NCBI RefSeq assembly: GCF_001899645.1
Contig: NZ_MKVV01000020.1
Location: 62,001-126,000, forward strand
Direction of reading: 5' to 3'
DNA length: 64,000 nucleotides
From: Pseudonocardia sp. 73-21
GTDB lineage: Bacteria; Actinomycetota; Actinomycetes; Mycobacteriales; Pseudonocardiaceae
Within the stretch, counting starts at the first letter, position 1, and the number at the start of each line of letters is the position of its first letter. Below the pieces are notes generated by a model. The model was not told where the DNA came from. It saw only the letters and a list, made by a program, of their open reading frames with translations, and searched no databases. Shown in pieces: positions 58,478 to 64,000 of this stretch. The position numbers were made by a program, and so were the translations under genes.

Positions 58478-60187
58478 ATGATCGAACGGTCACCGGGTCA
58501 AGCGACGGGGATTGACGTGGACGCGGATGTGATCGTGGTGGGCGCGGGGCTGGCCGGGTTGGTGGCGACGGCCGAGCTGGCTGATGCGGGCCGGCGGGTC
58601 GTGGTCGTCGACCAGGAGGGTGAGCAGAACCTGGGTGGGCAGGCGTTCTGGTCACTCGGCGGGTTGTTCCTGGTCGACAGCCCCGAGCAGCGCCGGTCGG
58701 GTATCAAGGACTCCCACGCCCTGGCGACACAGGACTGGTTGGGCACCGCGACGTTCGACCGCGGTGTGGACGACCCGGTGGGTGAGGACTACTGGGGCAG
58801 CCGCTGGGCGCACGCGTACCTGGAGTTCGCCGCCGGGGAGAAGCGGTCGTGGCTGCACGCGCAGGGGCTGCGCTGGATCCCGCTGGTGGGCTGGGCAGAG
58901 CGGGGCGGCTACCTGGCCGATGGGCATGGCAACTCCGTGCCGCGGTTCCACACCACCTGGGGTACCGGCCCCGGCGTGCTCGCCCCGTTCGTGCGCCGCG
59001 TGCGCGCCGCCGAGGCCGCGGGGCGGGTGCGGTTCGCCTTCCGCCACCGCGTCGACACGCTGCTGACCACCGACGGTGCCGTCGACGGAGTCGGCGGTGC
59101 CGTGCTCGAACCCACCGACGTCGCTCGTGGTGCGCGCAGCTCCCGCACCGAGACCGGCCAGTTCGAGCTGCACGCCCCCGTCGTGCTCGTCACCTCCGGC
59201 GGCATCGGCGCCAACCACGACCTCGTCCGCGCCAACTGGCCCACCCGCCTCGGCGCCGCGCCCAAGCAGATGATCTCCGGGGTGCCCGGGCACGTGGACG
59301 GGCGCATGCTGGCCATCGCCGAGCAGGCCGGCGGCCGGCTGGTCAACCGCGACCGCATGTGGCACTACACCGAAGGCATCCGCAACTGGAACCCGATCTG
59401 GGACAACCACGGCATCCGGATCCTGCCCGGCCCCTCCTCGATGTGGTTCGACGCCCGCGGCCGCCGCTTCCCCACCCCGAACTTCCCCGGCTTCGACACC
59501 CTCGGCACCCTCAAGGCCATCGGCGACACCGGCTACGACTACTCCTGGTTCGTCCTCACCCAGAAGATCATCGAGAGGGAGTTCGCGCTCTCCGGGTCGG
59601 AGCAGAACCCCGATCTGACCGGTAAGGACATCAAGCTGACGCTGGGCCGGGTCCGGGCCGGAGCGCCAGAACCGGTCGAGGCGTTCAAGCGCCACGGCGC
59701 CGACTTCGTCGTCGCCGATACCCTCGACGAGCTCGTCGCCGGGATGAACGAGATCGGTGACGAGCCGCTGATCGACCTGACCGAGCTGCGCCGCCAGATC
59801 GTGGCCCGCGACCGCGAGATGGACAACCCTTTCGCCAAGGATCTGCAGGTGATGGCCATCCACAACTCGCGGCGCTCCGTGACCGAGCGCCTGGCCCGCA
59901 CCGCCGCCCCGCACAAGATCCTCGACCCGAAGGCCGGCCCGCTGATCGCGGTGCGGCTCAACATCGTCACCCGTAAGACCCTCGGCGGCCTGCAGACCGA
60001 CCTGTCCGGTCGGGTCCAGTCCACCTCCGGCGCGCCCGTGCCCGGTCTCTACGCCGCCGGTGAGGTCGCCGGGTTCGGCGGAGGCGGCGTGCACGGCTAC
60101 CGCTCTCTCGAAGGCACGTTCCTGGGCGGGTGCATCTTCTCCGGCCGCCAGGCCGGCCGGGCGATCGCTGCGGGCTCCGCGGCATGA
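58478..60187 (+). CDS. FAD-binding dehydrogenase (large, COG3573-like)
   Basis: 569 residues: DVIVVGAGLAGLVATAELADAG near residue 26, VVDQEGEQNLGGQAFWSLGG near 50, a long cap domain, and C-terminal GLYAAGEVAGFGGGGVHGYRSLEGTFLGGC. It fits the bacterial FAD-binding dehydrogenase group related to KstD and fumarate reductases but longer. ATG at 58478 is chosen; GTG at 58448 and 58517 are possible. The stop overlaps the next start by four bases. CCTGATGATTAAC at 58416-58428 faintly resembles the AT-rich sites of block A. Confidence 0.78.
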   Translation: MIERSPGQATGIDVDADVIVVGAGLAGLVATAELADAGRRVVVVDQEGEQNLGGQAFWSLGGLFLVDSPEQRRSGIKDSHALATQDWLGTATFDRGVDDPVGEDYWGSRWAHAYLEFAAGEKRSWLHAQGLRWIPLVGWAERGGYLADGHGNSVPRFHTTWGTGPGVLAPFVRRVRAAEAAGRVRFAFRHRVDTLLTTDGAVDGVGGAVLEPTDVARGARSSRTETGQFELHAPVVLVTSGGIGANHDLVRANWPTRLGAAPKQMISGVPGHVDGRMLAIAEQAGGRLVNRDRMWHYTEGIRNWNPIWDNHGIRILPGPSSMWFDARGRRFPTPNFPGFDTLGTLKAIGDTGYDYSWFVLTQKIIEREFALSGSEQNPDLTGKDIKLTLGRVRAGAPEPVEAFKRHGADFVVADTLDELVAGMNEIGDEPLIDLTELRRQIVARDREMDNPFAKDLQVMAIHNSRRSVTERLARTAAPHKILDPKAGPLIAVRLNIVTRKTLGGLQTDLSGRVQSTSGAPVPGLYAAGEVAGFGGGGVHGYRSLEGTFLGGCIFSGRQAGRAIAAGSAA

Positions 60188-60660
60188 CCGGCAAGCTGCG
60201 CAGCGCGCGCCTCCTGCTCACCGAGCTCGGTACCCCGTCCCTGCAGCCGTGGCGCCATCTCTTCCGCGACGACCGCCCCGTCCCACCGGGCCGGCTGCGT
60301 GCGGTGTTCCGCGGCGTGTCGACCGTCCTGCTCGACAACGGCGACACCGCTGCGCTCACCGACGGCTTCTTCAGCCGGCCCAACATCGTCTCGACCCTCG
60401 CCCGGCCGATACGACCCGACGCCCGCCGCATCAGCGCCGCGCTGCACCGAGCCGGCATCACCCAGCTCGCTGCCGTGTTCGTCGCCCACTCCCACTTCGA
60501 CCACGCCCTCGACGCCCCCCGCGTCGCCGCCCGCACCGGCGCCCAGCTGCTCGGCTCGGAACCCACCGCCCAGATCGCCGCCGGCTACGACTTCCCCGCG
60601 CACCGGATGACCGTCGTCACCCCCGGTCGACCGCTGCAGTTCGGGGTGAGCACGACATCC
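60184..60660 (+). pseudogene. truncated metallo-beta-lactamase-fold hydrolase
   Basis: The ATG at 60184 overlaps the upstream stop. The first ~157 residues are an intact start of an MBL-fold protein with the zinc motif AHSHFDHALD near residue 101. After about 60650 the family pattern ends; the frame stays open to 61047 but that part is antisense to the cupin gene and does not resemble a hydrolase. Another frame carries a stop at 60705-60707. So about half the protein, including later zinc ligands, is missing. Bases 60660-60782 hold no recognisable gene. Confidence 0.55.
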
Positions 60661-60782
60661 TGGAACCCGAGGAACGTCGACGCGTCATCCAACGCCCATG
60701 TCGGTAACCACCAACGTGTCCCTGTCCGGGCACCGCATCCGCCTCGACGCGCCGGGCAGCAACTTCCGGCGCCTCCCGGTCG

Positions 60783-61115
60783 TCAGGGCAGCTTCGCGAC
60801 GGTCAGGAGGACCGCCGAGTCCTCGAGGGCCTCCAGGCTGTGCCGGGCGTCGGGCACGATCAGCAGGTCACCCGAGCGGCCCTCCCACGACAGCTCCCCG
60901 CTGCGCAGCCGTACCCGGCCCCGCAGCACGTGCACCGTGGCCTCGCCCGGGTTCTCGTGCTCGGCCAGACCCGAACCTTTGATCATCCCGATCACGGTCT
61001 GGCGCAGCACCTTCTCGTGCCCCCCGTACACGGTGTCCGCGGTGTGACCCCCACCCGCGTCGGCCGCGGCCGTGAGCTGCTGCTGGGCGAGCGCATCCAA
61101 CGAGATCCTCTGCAT
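60783..61115 (-). CDS. cupin-domain protein
   Basis: 110 residues: a small cupin barrel with motif 1 HENPGEATVHVLRGRVRLR and motif 2 GDLLIVPDARHSLEALED. Metal ligands would be the His, Glu and late His. Often a sensor or stress-related protein. ATG at 61115 with GGAGG eight bases upstream; the longer open frame upstream has no homology. Confidence 0.75.
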   Translation of the reverse strand: MQRISLDALAQQQLTAAADAGGGHTADTVYGGHEKVLRQTVIGMIKGSGLAEHENPGEATVHVLRGRVRLRSGELSWEGRSGDLLIVPDARHSLEALEDSAVLLTVAKLP

Positions 61116-61249
61116 ACGAGCCGTCCTCCATCGACGTGGCTGTCGTTCCGGTCGGCCGGGCCGGTGTGACGACCCACCATCGGGCAGGTGCGACAACGGC
61201 GGTCGTGCCGGGCAGCACCGCCCGGACGACTCGTCGGCGGGGATCTCCA

Positions 61250-61624
61250 TCAGCTGGTGCCGGGCTCGTCGAGCAGCTCCGCGAGCACGACGGCCTCGCT
61301 GATCTCCGCATTCTTGGTGGCGGTCAGCAGGGTGACCGGCTGATCGGTGGCCAGCTCGCGCAGGTGCGCCAGCGCCTCGGCGCGCAGCGGATCGGTGAGC
61401 TCAGCGCGGTAGCGACGACCGAACTCGGCGAACAGGGCCGGGTCGTGGCCGTACCACTTGCGCAGCACCGTGGACGGGGCGATGTGCTTGCACCACTCGT
61501 CGAGATCGGCCTTGTCCTTGGACAACCCCCGTGGCCAGATCCGGTCGACCAGGACCCGAACCCCGTCGTCGGGGGTGCGCTGCTCATACACCCGTCCCAC
61601 CTTGACCTGGCCTGTGTTCGGCAT
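61250..61624 (-). CDS. DUF488 family protein (YeaO-like)
   Basis: 124 residues: KVGRVYEQRTPDDGVRVLVDRIWPRGLSKDKADLDEWCKHIAPSTVLRKWYGHDP is the DUF488 pattern, with LRELATDQPVTLLTATKN toward the end. Function unknown; common as a single gene in actinomycetes. ATG at 61624 with GAGGAG seven bases upstream. The 134 bases between this gene and the cupin hold nothing evident. Confidence 0.8.
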   Translation of the reverse strand: MPNTGQVKVGRVYEQRTPDDGVRVLVDRIWPRGLSKDKADLDEWCKHIAPSTVLRKWYGHDPALFAEFGRRYRAELTDPLRAEALAHLRELATDQPVTLLTATKNAEISEAVVLAELLDEPGTS

Positions 61625-62031
61625 CGCCTGGCTCCTCGGAAGTCCGGTGGGATGATCGGCCGCCCGCCGTCGGTGGGAGGGGAGGGCGGCCGGATGCGTA
61701 CCCGGGAGATGACCGCCCTCGTTCTCCCACCTCGACCAGGCCGGGTCGGACCCGGCGGGAACGACGTCCGCGGCGGTCACGCGAGATACCCGCGACACCC
61801 GGACGTGCATCCGCGTTCGACCATCCGGATCGGCATCGCACACCCCACAGCGCGTTCGACGGTGACGCCGGGGTCCGGGGCGTTGACGATTTCCCCGATG
61901 CTACCCCTGGCGCCGCGCCGGCGCCGGTGTTCCTTCAACGCGCGCAGGTGCCGTGGCCCGGCCGTGGCCAGCGGGTCACGGGTGCTGCCGTAGGCGGCGC
62001 CGGGTGATGCCTCCACGTCGCAACAGGGGGT
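61625..62031. other. 407-base region without a supported gene
   Basis: A minus-strand frame of 79 codons (61777-62016, GTG start) runs through it but has no recognisable motif or ribosome site. GGCGCC-GCGCC-GGCGCC at 61909-61925 could fold into a short GC hairpin downstream of the AI-2E permease gene. Otherwise nothing is seen. Confidence 0.4.
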
Positions 62032-63330
62032 CTACGGCTCTGCCTGGTCGTGGCCGAGCAGCGCGGGCCAGGCCCGGTGCACGACGGCGGCGAGGGGAAC
62101 GGCGATGATCGCGCCGATGATCCCGGCCAGAACCGTGCCGATCACCAGGGCCAGTCCGATCGCCAGTGGGTGCAGCCGCACGTAGCGCCCGACGATCATC
62201 GGCTGGTACAGGTGGGCTTCGAGCTGGTCCTCCACGGCGATCACGGCGAGCAGGATCAGGGTGGGAACCCAACCCAGCGCGCTGAGCGTGACCAGGGCGG
62301 CGATGCCGCCGGCGACGAGGGTCCCGATGATGGGGATGAAGCTGCCGATGAACACCAGGATGGCCAGCGGCAGCGGAAGGGGGGTGCCGAGCAGCAGCAG
62401 GGTGACGCCGATGACCACGGTGTGGACGACCGCGATCACCGCGGTACCGCGGATGTAGCCGCCCAGCGCGGTCCAGGCCCGGTGTCCGGCCCGGTCGGTC
62501 CGGGTCCGCGCACGAGAAGTGAACGGGGTCAGGAGCCAGCTCCAGATGCGCTCGCCGTCGGAGAGCAGGAAGAAGGTGATGAACAACGTCAGGACGAGGC
62601 TCGTCGCGAACTCGAACAGGTAGCCGGCCCCGGTGGTTGCGATCGCGACGGCCTGGCCTCGGTTGCTGTGCAACCAGTTGGTGATCGTGGTGTCGATGCC
62701 GAGCAGTTGGCTCCTACCTGCGGCGCTGGAGGTGCTGGTGGCCAGGGCGTCGCGGATCTGGTGCACGGTGGTGAGGAGCTGGTCGACCAGGGCGGGGATC
62801 TGCGGCGCGGCGCGCAGCGCCACGACGTAGCCGACACCGGCCAGGATCGCCGCGGCCACCACCAACGTCAGCCCCGCGGCGGCCACCGCGGGCAGCACCC
62901 GCCGCAACATGGCGGTCAACGGGCGCAGCAGTGCGGTCAGCAGCAGCGCCGCGATCAGCGGCACCACGACCAGATGGAGCAGGGCCAGGACCTGCACCCC
63001 GGCGTAGGCGGTGACCCCGACCAGAAGCAGCCGCCACGACCAGCCGACCGCAACCGACAGCACGTGTGGGATGCCGACGCTCGCACCCATCCGGGCCCAC
63101 GGTGCGTTCGTCCACGTGGGAGAGACACCGCCGGGCCGCCGCGGCGCACCATCGTCGCCTACCGGCGTCCCCGTTCCCGCACCGGTCTCCGGCCCGGCTG
63201 CCCCGGGCGCGTTGTTCACCGGCTCGCTCGTTGCCGACGCGGCGGTTGCCGGCGGGGCGCCGTCGCTGTCGCCGACGTCAGGCTGGTTTCGGGGCGGTGG
63301 TCTGGTTCCGGGTCCCGGCCGCGGAGTCAT
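62032..63330 (-). CDS. AI-2E (PerM)-family permease
   Basis: 432 residues. A Pro/Gly/Ala-rich hydrophilic N-terminus of ~90 residues precedes seven to eight membrane segments with the family features: paired N-terminal helices, a periplasmic-type region (ALRAAPQIPALVDQLLTTVHQIRDAL), and the C-terminal block GSFIPIIGTLVAGGIAALVTL and YQPMIVGRYVRLHPLAIGLALVIG. Members export signals, sodium or act as unknown transporters. GAAGGAG lies before the ATG at 63330. Overlaps the upstream DMT gene by 53 bases. Confidence 0.83.
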   Translation of the reverse strand: MTPRPGPGTRPPPRNQPDVGDSDGAPPATAASATSEPVNNAPGAAGPETGAGTGTPVGDDGAPRRPGGVSPTWTNAPWARMGASVGIPHVLSVAVGWSWRLLLVGVTAYAGVQVLALLHLVVVPLIAALLLTALLRPLTAMLRRVLPAVAAAGLTLVVAAAILAGVGYVVALRAAPQIPALVDQLLTTVHQIRDALATSTSSAAGRSQLLGIDTTITNWLHSNRGQAVAIATTGAGYLFEFATSLVLTLFITFFLLSDGERIWSWLLTPFTSRARTRTDRAGHRAWTALGGYIRGTAVIAVVHTVVIGVTLLLLGTPLPLPLAILVFIGSFIPIIGTLVAGGIAALVTLSALGWVPTLILLAVIAVEDQLEAHLYQPMIVGRYVRLHPLAIGLALVIGTVLAGIIGAIIAVPLAAVVHRAWPALLGHDQAEP

Positions 63331-64000
63331 GGGCGGGGTCTCCTTCGTCGTGTAGCAGCGGAGAGCGGGCCAGCAGCACGGTGCTGGCGCCGATCAGGAC
63401 CGCGCCGACGACGGCCCCGGCGATCCAACCGCCGGTCCGGACGTGCTCGCCGAACACCGCGATGCCCAACCCGAACGCGACGATCGGGTTGGCCAGGGTC
63501 AGCGCGGGCTGGGAGGCGACCAGCCGGCCGGCCTGCATGGTCTTCTGCAGGGTGAGGAAGAACAACGGGCCGATCACGATCAGCAGGTAGGTGTGCCAAG
63601 CGGTGAACACCCCGGCCAGGCCCGCCACCGCGTAGTCGCGGGTGATGACGGCGATGAGGGCCGCGGTGAGCCCGAAACCGACCCCGGTGGCGATGCCGAG
63701 GAACGCGGCACGCCGCGAGTGTCGGCTGCGGTGGCCGATCACGAGGAACCCGGCGGCGACCGCGAGTGTGACGCCGATCGCGAGCACGGACACCGCGGTG
63801 GGGGTGGCGCGCGGATCGCCCCCGGCGGGTTGCAGACAGTAGAGCATCAGTCCCAGCCCCACGGTCATCCCGGCGATCGCGATCCACTCCCGCGCATGCA
63901 GTCCGTTACGGAACACCGCTGCGGCCAGCAGCAACGTGAAGGCCAGTTCCAGCACCAGGATCGGCTGGACGAGCGCGATCGGCCCGGTGGCCAACGCCCC
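63278..64000 (-). CDS. DMT (EamA-like) transporter, N-terminus outside the window
   Basis: About 240 residues are present, open through the right edge. There are roughly eight membrane segments with the DMT repeat pattern: PIALVQPILVLELAFTLLLAA, GLMLYCLQPAGG and later ASQPALTLANPIVAFGLGIAVFGEH. Probably one or two N-terminal helices are missing. The C-terminal tail is hydrophilic and overlaps the start of the AI-2E gene, so they are co-transcribed. Confidence 0.75.
   Translation of the reverse strand, partial: GALATGPIALVQPILVLELAFTLLLAAAVFRNGLHAREWIAIAGMTVGLGLMLYCLQPAGGDPRATPTAVSVLAIGVTLAVAAGFLVIGHRSRHSRRAAFLGIATGVGFGLTAALIAVITRDYAVAGLAGVFTAWHTYLLIVIGPLFFLTLQKTMQAGRLVASQPALTLANPIVAFGLGIAVFGEHVRTGGWIAGAVVGAVLIGASTVLLARSPLLHDEGDPAHDSAAGTRNQTTAPKPA

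Noticed and set aside
60660-61047. Continuation of the MBL-fold frame to 61047
   Set aside because: No family pattern after about residue 157 and it is antisense to a convincing cupin gene with its own ribosome site.
61777-62016. 79-codon minus-strand frame
   Set aside because: GTG start without ribosome site and no known motif; listed only in the gap description.
1-64000. A steroid-degradation cluster in the strict sense
   Set aside because: KstD-like, P450 and Ltp2-like genes are present, but HsaA-D, KshAB, mce genes and KstR-type operators are not seen, so the substrate cannot be named.

Overview
The window is about 72% GC with heavy use of GTG/TTG starts and stop/start overlaps of the ATGA, GTGA and TGATG kind, as in an actinomycete. 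The gene families (3Fe-4S ferredoxin next to a P450, KstD-like dehydrogenases, FadE-like dehydrogenase, FCD-type GntR, a mycofactocin-type SDR remnant) fit a Pseudonocardiaceae-like soil organism. No rRNA, tRNA, CRISPR array or insertion sequence was seen. Genus and substrate are inference.

Most of the window (1 to about 56.6 kb) reads as one large catabolic region for a hydrophobic or ring-containing carboxylic acid degraded through CoA thioesters. Block A (1-16 kb): CoA ligase, two crotonases (one BadI/MenB-like), FAD dehydrogenase, a first Liv-type ABC importer with a fused LivM-LivG polypeptide, thiolase, HSD10-like SDR, acyl-CoA dehydrogenase, CMD-like protein and a FadR-type GntR regulator. 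Block B (16-25 kb): an uncharacterised internally duplicated protein, a DUF35/thiolase-like pair resembling steroid side-chain aldolases, two metal-dependent amidohydrolases, a Rieske protein, a second CoA ligase, two SDRs and an MFS exporter. Block C (25-37 kb): three P450s, a 3Fe-4S ferredoxin, SDRs, a VOC protein, a KstD-like dehydrogenase, SnoaL-like proteins, another FAD dehydrogenase, a luciferase-like oxidoreductase and a Gfo/Idh dehydrogenase. Block D (37-50 kb): TrmB-like regulator, second MFS exporter, SDRs, ThuA-like and TIM-barrel proteins, the second complete Liv importer, FMN hydroxyacid dehydrogenase and class II aldolase. Block E (50-56.6 kb): PanE-like reductase, zinc dehydrogenase, two amidohydrolases, luciferase-like oxidoreductase, SnoaL-like protein and SDR.

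Two promoter codes are visible. In 1-16 kb, six promoter regions around the GntR gene share an AT-rich TWATCAGG-like core overlapping the -10 element. In 33-52 kb, four separate promoter regions carry an inverted repeat CGTYA-N6-TRACG (one is a perfect 20-bp palindrome, another a perfect 16-bp palindrome). The simplest reading is two regulons, each with its own importer and enzymes.

Gene decay is concentrated at the seams: remnants of a mycofactocin-type SDR (29.8 kb), an aldehyde dehydrogenase N-terminus (31.6 kb), another SDR (37.1 kb), an AsnC/Lrp regulator (56.8 kb) and a metallo-beta-lactamase-fold protein (60.2 kb). After 56.6 kb the catabolic theme fades: a class III CoA-transferase and an FAD dehydrogenase are followed by a cupin, a DUF488 protein, an AI-2E-family permease and a partial DMT transporter at the right edge.
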